DNA of 46,463 bases, taken from contig QZIL01000094.1 in the NCBI GenBank assembly GCA_003599025.1, forward strand, positions 1 to 46,463, read 5' to 3'. Position 1 is the stretch's first letter; every line of letters starts with the position of its first letter. The notes beneath the pieces were generated by a model, which ran no database searches, had not been told where the DNA came from, and saw only the letters and a program-made list of their open reading frames with translations. Positions 16,883-26,025 of this stretch are shown one piece after another. This DNA is from Nitrospiraceae bacterium. GTDB lineage: Bacteria; Nitrospirota; Thermodesulfovibrionia; UBA6902. The position numbers and the translations under genes are program-made.

Positions 16883-18532
16883 CTACTTTCCCTTCATCTT
16901 CTGCCTTCTCACCTCGTCCTTGATCCTTCTGATATGCCCGCGGCCAAGACCTTTCACTTCGCATCCCAGTTCAAAATACCTGCGGATCTTGGCATCATCG
17001 AGAATGCCGAAGCAGTCGATGATCGCGCACGAATCACCCACCATCTTTACCACCTTGTCGGGATCGAGATCGAGATACTGTTCGTGGCGCACGGCAAATA
17101 TGACGGCATCCGCGCCTTTGAACGCGGCCTTCAGGTCCTTCTCCATATGGAGGTTTTTCAGTTTGTCCTGGTTCCTGAAAAACCTGCCGAGGCTGTGGCC
17201 CGGGGAGGGATATGTGTCCTGCGACTCGAACTCCCACCAGTGCGACAGGTAGGGATCATGCACCTTTAATTCAGCGCCCATTTCGGTCAGTTTTCTTACT
17301 ATGACCTCTGAACCGCTGTATCTTGTGTCGCCAACGTCCTCCCTGTATGACGCTCCGAGCAGGAGGATTTCTGCTGCTGCAATAGGCCTGCTCATATTCC
17401 TCAGCGCGTCCCTTGTCAGCTGCCCGACATGGAGTGCGCGGGTGTCATTGATATTGATGGCAAGAGGGGTGATCTTGAAGATATCGTCCTCAAACCCGTG
17501 AATGTGTTTGTATGCCCACACCCCGAGCCCCCCGTCCTTGGGCAGGCAGTAGCCGCCAATGCCGGGCCCCGGGAATATGATATTGCTGTGGGTCGGCCGC
17601 ACCTTAATGGCCTTGATTACCTTCATAAGGTCTACACCGTTGCGTTCCGCAAAGATACTCCATTCATCCAGAAACGCAAGGATAGTAGCACGGTAGCTGT
17701 TCTCTATTATTTTCGCTGTCTCTGATTCAATAGGCTTGTCAAGCACGGTAAGCGGGTAATCACTGGTATTCAGCACTTCATTGAGGAACTTCACGACCCT
17801 GTCACGGGCCTTTTTATTGATACCGCTGCAGACGCGCCAGAAATCACGGATACTCTTGACGTAGTCCTTTCCGGGCATGACACGCTCATAGCTGTGTGCA
17901 AGCAGCGGGTCTGATTTGATACCGCGCTTCTGAAATACCTTTTTCATGATCGGGTACGCTATCTGCTCTGTAGTCCCTGGGGCGACAGTGGTCTCTATCA
18001 GCACCAGGGCCTCCGGGGAGACATATTCAGCCATTATGGCGAGGGAAGACTCAAGTGCCGCCATGTCTGCAAAACCGTTGCGTACATTGCCGAGGTCGTC
18101 TTTCAGGTAATCACACTGTACGTCAACCACAACGACATCAGCAAGAGATAGGACGTCATAGCTGAATGTGGCAGTCAGGTTTTTCTTTTCTGTGACGCAG
18201 CGTTCGATCATGGGAGCAAGCTCTTTGTCTTCAGAAACCACAGGAGAGACTCCCCTGTTAAGGACCGGTATCTTCCAGTAACTCCTTACACTCGGCCTTT
18301 GCATCCCTACAACAAACTTGCCGGGCCTGCCTTTTTTATCTACCGTATCCGCAACAACCGCAGCCATGGCAACCCCCACAAACCCCACACCCATGACAAC
18401 CACGATCTCCCGGTCCATTTTCTTCTGTCTGGCTATCTCTTTTTTCAGTCTCTCAAATTCTTTTTTGTAATCCTGCTCTGAAGGTAACGCAAACTTCTCG
18501 CCGTCAGGACTTACCGAATATTGAATGCTCAT
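16883..18532 (-). CDS. Nucleotide-sugar (UDP-sugar) dehydrogenase, long form
   Basis: A 549-residue member of the UDP-glucose/GDP-mannose dehydrogenase family, which oxidises a nucleotide sugar to the uronic acid with NAD+. The Rossmann motif VVMGVGFVGVAMA is at about 46-58. VLIETTVAPGTTE, ETAKIIENSYRA and GPGIGGYCLPKDGG (the catalytic Cys) follow, and LLGASYREDVGDTRYS marks the C-terminal domain. It is about 100 residues longer than usual, with a charged N-terminal extension (1-42) ahead of the Rossmann fold and extra segments. GAGGAG precedes the ATG. The sugar is unknown; the closest functional type is UDP-HexNAc dehydrogenase (WecC/TviB-like), by inference. Confidence 0.9.
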   Translation of the reverse strand: MSIQYSVSPDGEKFALPSEQDYKKEFERLKKEIARQKKMDREIVVVMGVGFVGVAMAAVVADTVDKKGRPGKFVVGMQRPSVRSYWKIPVLNRGVSPVVSEDKELAPMIERCVTEKKNLTATFSYDVLSLADVVVVDVQCDYLKDDLGNVRNGFADMAALESSLAIMAEYVSPEALVLIETTVAPGTTEQIAYPIMKKVFQKRGIKSDPLLAHSYERVMPGKDYVKSIRDFWRVCSGINKKARDRVVKFLNEVLNTSDYPLTVLDKPIESETAKIIENSYRATILAFLDEWSIFAERNGVDLMKVIKAIKVRPTHSNIIFPGPGIGGYCLPKDGGLGVWAYKHIHGFEDDIFKITPLAININDTRALHVGQLTRDALRNMSRPIAAAEILLLGASYREDVGDTRYSGSEVIVRKLTEMGAELKVHDPYLSHWWEFESQDTYPSPGHSLGRFFRNQDKLKNLHMEKDLKAAFKGADAVIFAVRHEQYLDLDPDKVVKMVGDSCAIIDCFGILDDAKIRRYFELGCEVKGLGRGHIRRIKDEVRRQKMKGK

Positions 18533-18622
18533 AAAAATCTCCTCTTTAAATCATTTACAAGATTAATAAGTAGTATGAATAACGGTTGAGCGCCTTATTT
18601 TCTTAAGACCGGCAATACAAAT

Positions 18623-18832
18623 TTATCCTGCCCCCGTGGTTTTATAGCCGGCCTTGCGGACGGCAGCTGCAATCACATCTGCATTTGTCTTTGCACTGTC
18701 ATAAACCACCCTGGCCGACCCGATGACGACATTTGAAGAAGTCACGCCATCGATAGAGTCTACCCCCTTCTTTACGCTCATAACGCAATGCTGGCAGCTC
18801 ATGCCCTCAATTTTAATTGTAATTTCTGCCAT
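18623..18832 (-). CDS. Heavy-metal-associated (HMA) domain protein, CopZ-like
   Basis: A 69-residue single HMA domain. The metal site GMSCQHC has Cys13 and Cys16, and the C-terminal VRKAGYKT is typical. Such proteins carry Cu(I) or similar soft metals in the cytosol to a P-type ATPase or a regulator; neither is in the window. A strong AGGAGG lies six bases before the ATG. Confidence 0.93.
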   Translation of the reverse strand: MAEITIKIEGMSCQHCVMSVKKGVDSIDGVTSSNVVIGSARVVYDSAKTNADVIAAAVRKAGYKTTGAG

Positions 18833-19016
18833 AACCAGCCTCCTGAAATATTGGTATAGCTAATATATCATGCCTATCCCATATATCTCCAGATATGGAT
18901 CATCCAGAGGGTGACTGTTACCTTATTAGAACCAATTTCAAAATAGGGTCTGACGATAAGTCTGTCATTACTGCTATCCTCGAATAAGTAAGGGCACGCT
19001 CCGCGCGTCAGCCGCC

Positions 19017-19083
19017 GTCATTCCCGCTTGTCGGGAATCTTACGGAAGAAGAACAAGAAAGATTCAGGACATGCCGGAATGAC
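19017..19083. repeat. Dispersed palindromic repeat, copy 1
   Basis: Bounded by GTCATTCCCGC and GCCGGAATGAC. It fills part of the 325-bp gap before argD, which otherwise contains no gene and, at its right end, the argD promoter. Confidence 0.75.
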
Positions 19084-19121
19084 ACAAAATGGGCTAACGG
19101 CATGGTTTCAACAAATACCTT

Positions 19122-19149
19122 TTGTAACCTGCACTGTTTATGTTATATT
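19122..19149 (+). promoter_or_regulatory. Promoter of argD, predicted leaderless
   Basis: TTGTAA (19122-19127) and TATATT (19144-19149) with a 16-bp spacer. The -10 box ends eight bases before the chosen ATG at 19158, and no Shine-Dalgarno sequence exists, so the transcript probably begins at or next to the start codon. Confidence 0.6.
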
Positions 19150-19157
19150 TCTTAGCA

Positions 19158-20357
19158 ATGGACAAGAAACTTATCGATGAATCAAAGAAATATTTAATGA
19201 ACACATACAACCGCTTCCCTGTCGTTCTCAGGAAAGGCAGGGGAATGAAGGTATGGAGTTCAGACGGCAAGGAGTATCTCGATTTTGTCGGAGGCATAGC
19301 TGTTAACTGCCTCGGACACTGTCATCCCAGGATCGTCATTGCACTGCAAAAACAGGCACAGCGACTGCTGCATGTTTCAAATCTGTACCACATAGAGCAG
19401 CAGATCAGGCTCGCCAGACTGCTTGTCGAACACTCTTTTGCTGACAAGGCCTTTTTCTGTAATTCAGGTGCAGAAGCGGTTGAAGGGGCCATTAAGCTTG
19501 CACGTAAATATGCAAAGGACCACTTCCCTCACAGTAAGTATGAGATCATATCCGCTCACGGCTCTTTCCATGGCAGGACCTTCGGTGCACTCAGCGCAAC
19601 CGGCCAGGAAAAGTTCAAGGAGGGCTTTGAACCTATGGTCCCGGGGTTCAGGCATGTACCATTCAATGATATTGATGCCCTCAGGAAGAGTGTTACAGAC
19701 CATACATGTGCTGTTCTGCTCGAACCGATTCAGGGCGAGGGAGGCATAAGGATGCCGTCCGTAGATTATTTAAAACAGGTCCGGGAGATATGCGACGAAT
19801 TCAAGCTGCTTCTAATCCTTGATGAGATCCAGACCGGTATGGGTAGAACGGGAAAGCTCTTTGCATACGAACATTTCGATGTTAAACCCGATATAATCAC
19901 CCTTGCAAAAGGTCTGGGAGGGGGTGTCGCAATAGGTGCAGTACTTGCAACAGATTCGGTTGCCTCTTCCTTTCAGCCCGGCACCCATGCCTCAACCTTC
20001 GGGGGTAATCCTCTGGCCTGTGCCGCTGCCGAGGCAACCTTTGAGGCCCTGATAGAGGACGGATTTATTCTCGAAAGCTGCAAAATCATGGGAAAGTATT
20101 TTATGAATAAACTCGAAAAACTCAAGAGAGACTTTCCTTCAACAATTATTGATGTCAGGGGAATGGGCTTATTGATCGGGCTGGAACTAACTCAGGCCGG
20201 TGCCCCGGTAGTCGAGACATGCGCCAAGCGGGGAATACTCATAAACTGCACAAGCGGCAATGTACTCCGCTTCACTCCTCCGCTTATAGTAGTTGAAAAG
20301 GAAATCGACCATCTTGTTGATGTACTTGAAGATATTTTTGAAAGGCAGCCTCAGTAA
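19158..20357 (+). CDS. argD: Acetylornithine aminotransferase
   Basis: A 399-residue class III PLP-dependent aminotransferase of arginine synthesis, converting N-acetylglutamate semialdehyde to N-acetylornithine. Visible motifs: VGGIAVNCLGHCHP, FCNSGAEAVEGAIKLAR, SFHGRTFGALSATGQ, EPIQGEGG, LILDEIQTGMGRTG and LAKGLGGG with the PLP-binding Lys, then FGGNPLACAAA. I chose the ATG at 19158 because a -10 box ends eight bases upstream; an ATG six codons earlier overlaps that box. argF follows 99 bp downstream. Succinyl-diaminopimelate activity is also common in this family. Confidence 0.96.
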   Translation: MDKKLIDESKKYLMNTYNRFPVVLRKGRGMKVWSSDGKEYLDFVGGIAVNCLGHCHPRIVIALQKQAQRLLHVSNLYHIEQQIRLARLLVEHSFADKAFFCNSGAEAVEGAIKLARKYAKDHFPHSKYEIISAHGSFHGRTFGALSATGQEKFKEGFEPMVPGFRHVPFNDIDALRKSVTDHTCAVLLEPIQGEGGIRMPSVDYLKQVREICDEFKLLLILDEIQTGMGRTGKLFAYEHFDVKPDIITLAKGLGGGVAIGAVLATDSVASSFQPGTHASTFGGNPLACAAAEATFEALIEDGFILESCKIMGKYFMNKLEKLKRDFPSTIIDVRGMGLLIGLELTQAGAPVVETCAKRGILINCTSGNVLRFTPPLIVVEKEIDHLVDVLEDIFERQPQ

Positions 20358-20456
20358 TAGTATTTTATGATTTACCATGAGAAAGCAGATATTTTTCCAG
20401 AAATCGACATGAATTATTTAACGACTTCTGCTTTTTTACCTGAGAGGACATGAGCC

Positions 20457-21359
20457 ATGAAAAAAGATTTTCTCACATTGCTGGACTTATCATCAGATGA
20501 AATAAACACGCTTCTTGAGAGGGCCTCAGACTTAAAATCAGGCAGGGACAACTCAGCCTGTCCTCTGATTGGAAAGAGCATCGGGCTACTGTTTGACAAG
20601 ACATCAACTCGGACACGCATCTCTTTCCAGACCGGGATTTATCAACTCGGGGCGCAGGCCATTTACATCAATACAAAGGACATGCAACTCGGCAGAGGAG
20701 AAACGATTGAAGATACCGCCAGGGTGCTCGCAAGATATCTTCATGGAATAGTAATAAGGACTTATGCACACAGCACTATTGAAAAACTCGCTGAAAATGC
20801 GGACATACCTGTAGTAAACGGTCTCACGGACCTGCATCATCCGTGTCAGGCCCTTGCAGACATGCTGACTGTAAAGGAGAAAAAAGGCCGGTTAAAAGGA
20901 ATACGAATGGCGTACATCGGTGATGGCAACAATGTTGCCAATTCATTAATAGAAGCCGCTCAATTGACCGGGATGGAGCTGGTTGTCGCATGCCCGCACG
21001 GGTATGAACCGGACAGAAAAATCCTGGAGAAGGCCCTGTCCGAAGGCGCTAAGGTGAAAGTCATAACGAGCCCGGTTGAAGCTGCAAGGGAAGCTGACGT
21101 TCTTTATACAGACACATGGATAAGCATGGGGCAGGAGAGAGAGGTTGAAAGAAGGAAAAAGACATTTAAAGACTACCAGATAAATGCCCATCTGCTTTCT
21201 CTGTCAAAACCGGACGCTATTGTCATGCACTGCCTGCCGGCACACAGAGGGGAAGAGATCACCGACGAAGTCATAGATTCACCACAGAGTGTTGTAATTG
21301 ACCAGGCTGAAAACAGGCTCCATACCCAGAAGGCATTGCTTGAGATGCTGATTAAATAA
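20457..21359 (+). CDS. argF: Ornithine carbamoyltransferase
   Basis: A 300-residue cytosolic enzyme forming citrulline from ornithine and carbamoyl phosphate. The carbamoyl-phosphate site STRTR (about 50-54), then LGRGETIEDTARV, HHPCQALADMLT and the ornithine-loop motif HCLPAHRGEEI are all present and the length is normal. GAGAGG lies upstream of the ATG. It is probably expressed with argD, although the 99-bp gap contains a possible weak stem (AAAGCAGA ... TCTGCTTT) followed by T residues. Confidence 0.97.
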   Translation: MKKDFLTLLDLSSDEINTLLERASDLKSGRDNSACPLIGKSIGLLFDKTSTRTRISFQTGIYQLGAQAIYINTKDMQLGRGETIEDTARVLARYLHGIVIRTYAHSTIEKLAENADIPVVNGLTDLHHPCQALADMLTVKEKKGRLKGIRMAYIGDGNNVANSLIEAAQLTGMELVVACPHGYEPDRKILEKALSEGAKVKVITSPVEAAREADVLYTDTWISMGQEREVERRKKTFKDYQINAHLLSLSKPDAIVMHCLPAHRGEEITDEVIDSPQSVVIDQAENRLHTQKALLEMLIK

Positions 21360-21513
21360 TTCTTTAAATGAAGCAAACGTTTATTGCTGATCCATTGCCC
21401 TCCTGTTAATAAAAAATAAAACCACGAGTTAATAGTATATGAATGATTGGTATTTCCATATTTGATAAAAAACCGAAATTTAATTTTTTGCCTGCCAAAA
21501 TCATAATCGTCCC

Positions 21514-21542
21514 TTGAAAAAACTATGATTTTACTGCTAAAT
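21514..21542 (+). promoter_or_regulatory. Possible promoter of pheA
   Basis: TTGAAA (21514-21519) and CTAAAT (21537-21542), 17 bp apart, about 50 bp before the pheA start in an AT-rich gap. No leader peptide or T-box-like structure was recognised. Confidence 0.3.
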
Positions 21543-21592
21543 TAACCTTCAATATTCTTAAGTACCAATTATTGGATTACAGGCGGTGAACA

Positions 21593-22660
21593 ATGTCCGA
21601 ACTGGACAAGCTTCGTGAGAAAATTGATGATATCGATCTGAAGATCGTCGATTTGTTAAACAGGAGAACAGAGATTGTCCTGGAAATCGGAAAGACCAAG
21701 CTGGACAAGCACCTGAAGATCCATTCTCCTGAAAGAGAGCGGGCCGTACTAAAGAGAATCAGGGAGAACAACCCAGGGCCATTCCCTAACGAACCCCTGA
21801 AGCTGATCTTTGAAGAAATCATTTCCGCTTCGCTAGCACTTCAGCAGCCTTTAAAGGTCGCTTACTTGGGTCCTGCAGCAACATTCACCAATCTTGCCGC
21901 GAGAAGACAGTTCGGGTCTTCAACCGAGTACCTGCCTGAAAGCACTATAAAGGAAGTATTCGAGGCAGTCAGCAGGGGCAAAGCTGTTTACGGAGTGGTC
22001 CCTATTGAAAACTCAACAGAGGGGGTTGTCAATTACACTCTGGACATGTTCATTGATTCAGATCTTAGTGTCGCGTTTGAGATCATGATGCCCGTAATAC
22101 ATAATCTGTTATCAAAGACCGGAGACATATCGGAAATCAGGAAGATCTATTCCCATGCGCAGGCCAAGGCCCAGTGCAGGGGCTGGCTCCACCAGAACTT
22201 ACCCGGGGTCCCCATCATCGAAGAGCTCAGCACTGCCGCAGCTGCCAAACGGGTTGCAAAAGACACCTCTGCCGCAGCAGTGGCAAGCGAGCTGGCTGCG
22301 TCTGAATACCATCTGCAATTTGTTGAAAGAGGCATTGAAGACAATAAGAACAACTATACCCGCTTTCTTGTCATCGCAAAAGACTCACCCGGGAAAACAG
22401 GCAGGGACAAGACATCGGTTATGTTTTCAGTAAAAGACCAGCCCGGGGCGCTTTATTCAATATTGCGCTCCTTTGCAAAGTACAAGATCAACCTGACAAA
22501 GATCGAGTCAAGGCCGTCAAGGAGAAAGGCCTGGGAATATATATTCTTTGTGGACATGGAAGGCCACATGGAGGACAAAGGGGTCAGTAAGGCAGTCAAC
22601 GCAGTAAAAAAAGACTGCCTGTTCCTTAAGGTGCTGGGGTCCTATCCGTCGGCTGAGTAG
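21593..22660 (+). CDS. pheA: Bifunctional chorismate mutase / prephenate dehydratase
   Basis: A 355-residue enzyme leading from chorismate to phenylpyruvate. An AroQ-type chorismate mutase (about 1-90; LDKLREKIDDIDLKIVDLLNRR) is fused to prephenate dehydratase (about 90-270; YLGPAATFTNLAA, VPIENSTEGVVNYTLD, NYTRFLVI) and an ACT regulatory domain (about 278-355; PGALYSILRSFAKYKINLTKIESRP). The ACT domain implies feedback control by phenylalanine, as known for the family. GGCGGTGA precedes the ATG. It opens an aromatic amino acid block on the plus strand. Confidence 0.97.
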   Translation: MSELDKLREKIDDIDLKIVDLLNRRTEIVLEIGKTKLDKHLKIHSPERERAVLKRIRENNPGPFPNEPLKLIFEEIISASLALQQPLKVAYLGPAATFTNLAARRQFGSSTEYLPESTIKEVFEAVSRGKAVYGVVPIENSTEGVVNYTLDMFIDSDLSVAFEIMMPVIHNLLSKTGDISEIRKIYSHAQAKAQCRGWLHQNLPGVPIIEELSTAAAAKRVAKDTSAAAVASELAASEYHLQFVERGIEDNKNNYTRFLVIAKDSPGKTGRDKTSVMFSVKDQPGALYSILRSFAKYKINLTKIESRPSRRKAWEYIFFVDMEGHMEDKGVSKAVNAVKKDCLFLKVLGSYPSAE

Positions 22661-22749
22661 GTATTCAGGATTTAAGAATTAAAATTTATGATTAAGGACT
22701 GCTTCCCGAATCTTTACTCTTGTATCGTAAATCGTAGTTATTTAATCTT

Positions 22750-23832
22750 ATGTCGATAAAGTCTCCGGAACACATACGCACTATCAATCCATACGTCCCC
22801 GGTAAGCCTATAGAAGAACTTGAACGGGAGCTAGGCATCACAGGGTCAACGAAACTCGCATCAAATGAAAACCCGCTCGGCCCCTCCCCTCTTGCAGTAA
22901 AGGCCCTGCGCAAAGGCATATCCGGACTCAACAGATATCCTGACGGCAGCTGTTTCTATTTACGCAGTGCTCTGTCTGAGAAATTAAACGTCGGCAGCAG
23001 CGACATTATATTCGGCAATGGTTCAAATGAGATTATCGAACTTGCAGTGAGAACTTTTCTCAGCCCGGGTGATGAGGCGATTATGGCCCATCCCTCATTT
23101 ATTGTTTATTCCATGATCGTTCAGGCGTTAAATGGAAAGAGCATAATGGTCCCCCTTAAAGACTGGCGGCATGACCTTGAGGCAATGGCATCAAAGATAA
23201 CAGACAGGACAAAAATAATCTTTATAGCAAACCCCAATAATCCGACCGGTACCATAAATACCTGTGAGGAAATGGACGCCTTCATGGAAAAAGTGCCTGA
23301 CAGCGTCCTTGTTGTCGTTGATGAAGCATATTATGAATATGTCAGGTCTGGTGATTATGCGGACAGCATGAAGCATTTCAGGCAGGGGAAAAACATTCTC
23401 ATACTCAGGACATTCTCAAAAATTTACGGTCTGGCAGGACTGAGGGTCGGTTACGGGATAGCTGGAGCGGAGATTATAAATGATATGAACAGGGTGCGCC
23501 AGCCTTTTAATGTAAACTCACTGGCGCAGATGGCTGCAGCCGGGGCACTGAACGATCAGGCACATATTAAGAAATCAAGAAAGACCAATGAACGGGGAAT
23601 GAAATACCTTTACAAAGGGCTAATGGCACTGAATGTCCATTTCGTACCGTCAGAGGCCAATTTCATATTCGTCCCCCTTAAAGATGATACTGCCCTTCAA
23701 TTATATAATGATCTCCTTAAAGAGGGGGTCATTGTCCGGCCTATGGGTCCCCGTGCAATCCGTATTACCGTAGGGCTTCCCGGAGAGAACAAAAAGCTCA
23801 TGGAAGCGCTGAAGAAAATCTCCCCTTTATAA
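22750..23832 (+). CDS. hisC: Histidinol-phosphate / aromatic aminotransferase
   Basis: A 360-residue class I/II PLP aminotransferase of the HisC type. Motifs: KLASNENPLGPSP, GNGSNEIIELAVRTF, IFIANPNNPTGT, VVDEAYYEY, and RTFSKIYGLAGLRVGYG with the PLP Lys. Lying between pheA and aroF, it may also transaminate phenylpyruvate and hydroxyphenylpyruvate; HisC enzymes with this dual role are known. No Shine-Dalgarno sequence is seen and a TTTAAT box sits just before the ATG. The stop codon lies in the loop of a perfect inverted repeat. Confidence 0.94.
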   Translation: MSIKSPEHIRTINPYVPGKPIEELERELGITGSTKLASNENPLGPSPLAVKALRKGISGLNRYPDGSCFYLRSALSEKLNVGSSDIIFGNGSNEIIELAVRTFLSPGDEAIMAHPSFIVYSMIVQALNGKSIMVPLKDWRHDLEAMASKITDRTKIIFIANPNNPTGTINTCEEMDAFMEKVPDSVLVVVDEAYYEYVRSGDYADSMKHFRQGKNILILRTFSKIYGLAGLRVGYGIAGAEIINDMNRVRQPFNVNSLAQMAAAGALNDQAHIKKSRKTNERGMKYLYKGLMALNVHFVPSEANFIFVPLKDDTALQLYNDLLKEGVIVRPMGPRAIRITVGLPGENKKLMEALKKISPL

Positions 23833-23841
23833 GGGGAGATT
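23817..23841. terminator. Perfect inverted repeat across the hisC stop codon
   Basis: An 11-bp stem, AATCTCCCCTT / AAGGGGAGATT, with a 3-nt loop spans the stop codon. No T-run follows. A second small palindrome (CTCCTT-GCA-AAGGAG) follows near 23897-23911. It may be a weak terminator or a dispersed palindrome. Confidence 0.5.
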
Positions 23842-24031
23842 AAGATGGGTAGTGGTAAATATAAGTCCAATTACCTCCCCTTCCCCTCCTTGCAAAGGAG
23901 TGGATAACCCATTCCCTGGCCCTAATTTGGAAGTTACCAGGCATTGTTATGAATTTTCTTGGTCAATCCATTATAATTAATGCCTGCTTGAATCTTAATG
24001 GATTCCAAATTAATTTTTTACAGGAGCAGTT

Positions 24032-25057
24032 ATGGATATTATCGTATTGAAACCCGGGGCCTCAGCCAGTGACCTCCGGCAGATTATAAAAAAACTCGAG
24101 CACAGGGGGTTCAGGGCCAATATCTCAAAAGGGACCGAGAGGACCGTTGTCGGTGTAATCGGTGATACAACTAAAATCACAGAGGATGAAAGCAATGCCT
24201 TTGCCTCCATGTCCGGTGTAGAAAAGATACACAGGATCACACAACCCTTTAAACTCGCAAGCAGGGACTTCAGGTCAAACGATACTTCTATCAGGATCGG
24301 TAAACATACGATAGGCGGCAGAAAGATACAGGTCATGGCAGGTCCATGCGCAGTTGAAGACCTCCCTACCCTGCTGCATATAGCCAAGGAGGTCAAAAAA
24401 GCAGGGGCAGCATTTGTAAGGGGCGGGGCCTTCAAGCCCAGGACATCACCATACAGCTTTCAGGGCCTTGGAGAGGAAGGACTGAAGATACTCGCAGAGG
24501 TGCGCAGACAAACGGGAATGCCCGTTGTAACTGAACTGATGGACCCGAGGGACATAGACGTAATTCTCAAATATGCTGATGTTATCCAGATCGGTGCCAG
24601 AAATATGCAGAATTTCAGGCTGCTACAGGAGGTCGGCTCCCATGACAAGCCTGTACTTTTAAAAAGAGGTTTGTCAGCGACCATCAAGGAGCTGCTCATG
24701 GCAGCTGAATACATAATGTCCCAGGGAAACAATAAAGTCATTCTCTGTGAACGGGGCATAAGGACTTTTGAAACCGCAACAAGAAACACCCTGGATTTAA
24801 ATGCTATACCTGTGTTAAAAAAACTGACGCATCTCCCGGTCCTTGTCGACCCCAGCCACGGAGTCGGGAGGTGGGACCTTGTCGCACCTATGGCCAGGGC
24901 CGCGGTGGCAGCAGGTGCAGACGCCCTTATGATAGAGGTCCATTCAAAGCCGGAAGAAGCGGAGTCGGATGGAGAGCAGTCTTTAAAGCCGGGGAAATTC
25001 AGCGCGCTCATGAAGGAACTCAGGGCGGTTGCAAAAGCTGTGGGAAGGACGATATAA
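24032..25057 (+). CDS. aroF: 3-deoxy-7-phosphoheptulonate (DAHP) synthase, type I-beta
   Basis: A 341-residue enzyme for the first shikimate-pathway step, joining PEP and erythrose 4-phosphate. The N-terminal ferredoxin-like regulatory domain (about 1-70) is of the Thermotoga type. The catalytic barrel contains [57 protein letters not shown] and [18 protein letters not shown] lies five bases before the ATG. The gene sits between hisC and tyrA. Confidence 0.97.
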   Translation: MDIIVLKPGASASDLRQIIKKLEHRGFRANISKGTERTVVGVIGDTTKITEDESNAFASMSGVEKIHRITQPFKLASRDFRSNDTSIRIGKHTIGGRKIQVMAGPCAVEDLPTLLHIAKEVKKAGAAFVRGGAFKPRTSPYSFQGLGEEGLKILAEVRRQTGMPVVTELMDPRDIDVILKYADVIQIGARNMQNFRLLQEVGSHDKPVLLKRGLSATIKELLMAAEYIMSQGNNKVILCERGIRTFETATRNTLDLNAIPVLKKLTHLPVLVDPSHGVGRWDLVAPMARAAVAAGADALMIEVHSKPEEAESDGEQSLKPGKFSALMKELRAVAKAVGRTI

Positions 25058-25062
25058 AAATA

Positions 25063-25100
25063 AGAGTTAAGAGTTAAGAGTTAAGAGTTAGGAGTCAGGT
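25063..25100 (+). repeat. Heptamer tandem repeat (AAGAGTT) before tyrA
   Basis: The 7-bp unit is repeated about four times, then degrades into AGGAGTCAGG. A related degenerate run, with TACTGACTACTG words, continues to about 25160. Confidence 0.7.
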
Positions 25101-25170
25101 TCTATAGAGGACGTAAGACATGGAATCGCTTCCCTTACTACTTTCTACTGACTACTGTCTTTAATCAATT

Positions 25171-26025
25171 ATGGACTTTAATAAAATAACAATAATAGGG
25201 ATCGGATTAATCGGCAGCTCTCTTGCCCTTGCATTAAAAAAACAGGGGTTCAGCGGGAAGATGACCGGGGTGGGCAGAAATCAGGAAAACCTGATAAAGG
25301 CAAAAGAGATGGGGATTATTGATGATTATTCAACATCGCATGCTGAAGGAGTTATTGATGCAGACCTGATCGTATTGGCATCGACGGTTGGACAGTTTGA
25401 AGAGATTGTCAAAAATATCAGGGACCATATCAAAAAAGGCGCGATACTTACAGATGTCGGAAGCGTCAAGGCCGGGGTAATAAAAAAAATCAGGCCGTTG
25501 ATGCCTGAGGGCGTCAGTTTTGTTGGAGGTCATCCGATTGCCGGCAAGGAATGTTCAGGGATACACGCTGCCACAGCTGATCTGTTCAACGGGGCCAAGT
25601 GTATTATCACCCCTGAAGAAGATACAGATAATGAGGCCCTTGACAAGGTCATTGGTGTATGGAAAAAGACCGGGGCTGTCACAGCCATAATGAGTCCGGA
25701 AGAGCATGACCTGGTCTTTGCCGCAGTCAGCCACTTGCCTCATGTGGTTGCATACGCATTGGTAAATGCCATATTAGACGTGGACGACAACATACTAAGG
25801 CATGGAGGAAGGGGTCTTAAAGACATGACAAGGATAGCGTTAAGTCCCACTGAGCTTTGGAGAGACATATGTTCTTATAACAGAGATGACATCTTAATTA
25901 CCCTCCGCAAATTCTCATCATCTATTACACATATCATAAACCTCTTTGAGGAAGCAGAGTGGGACACCCTTGAAAAAGAGTTTACCAGGGCCAAGGAGGC
26001 GAGACAGGGCATTGAACCGGCTTAG
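25171..26025 (+). CDS. tyrA: Prephenate dehydrogenase
   Basis: A 284-residue NAD(P)-dependent enzyme converting prephenate to hydroxyphenylpyruvate for tyrosine. Rossmann motif IIGIGLIGSSLALALKK (about 8-24), then LTDVGSVKAGV, FVGGHPIAGKECSG, AAVSHLPHVVAYAL and the C-terminal helical domain. There is no ACT domain, so tyrosine feedback is not evident. No Shine-Dalgarno sequence precedes the ATG; TTTAAT ends five bases before it. It overlaps the aroA start by 14 nt. Confidence 0.96.
   Translation: MDFNKITIIGIGLIGSSLALALKKQGFSGKMTGVGRNQENLIKAKEMGIIDDYSTSHAEGVIDADLIVLASTVGQFEEIVKNIRDHIKKGAILTDVGSVKAGVIKKIRPLMPEGVSFVGGHPIAGKECSGIHAATADLFNGAKCIITPEEDTDNEALDKVIGVWKKTGAVTAIMSPEEHDLVFAAVSHLPHVVAYALVNAILDVDDNILRHGGRGLKDMTRIALSPTELWRDICSYNRDDILITLRKFSSSITHIINLFEEAEWDTLEKEFTRAKEARQGIEPA

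Noticed and set aside
21360-21592. Attenuator or T-box upstream of pheA
   Set aside because: No Phe-rich leader peptide, terminator hairpin or T-box sequence was recognised.
25063-25100. CRISPR or iteron-type origin repeats
   Set aside because: The units are only 7 bp and directly adjacent; no dnaA-box cluster or replication gene is nearby.
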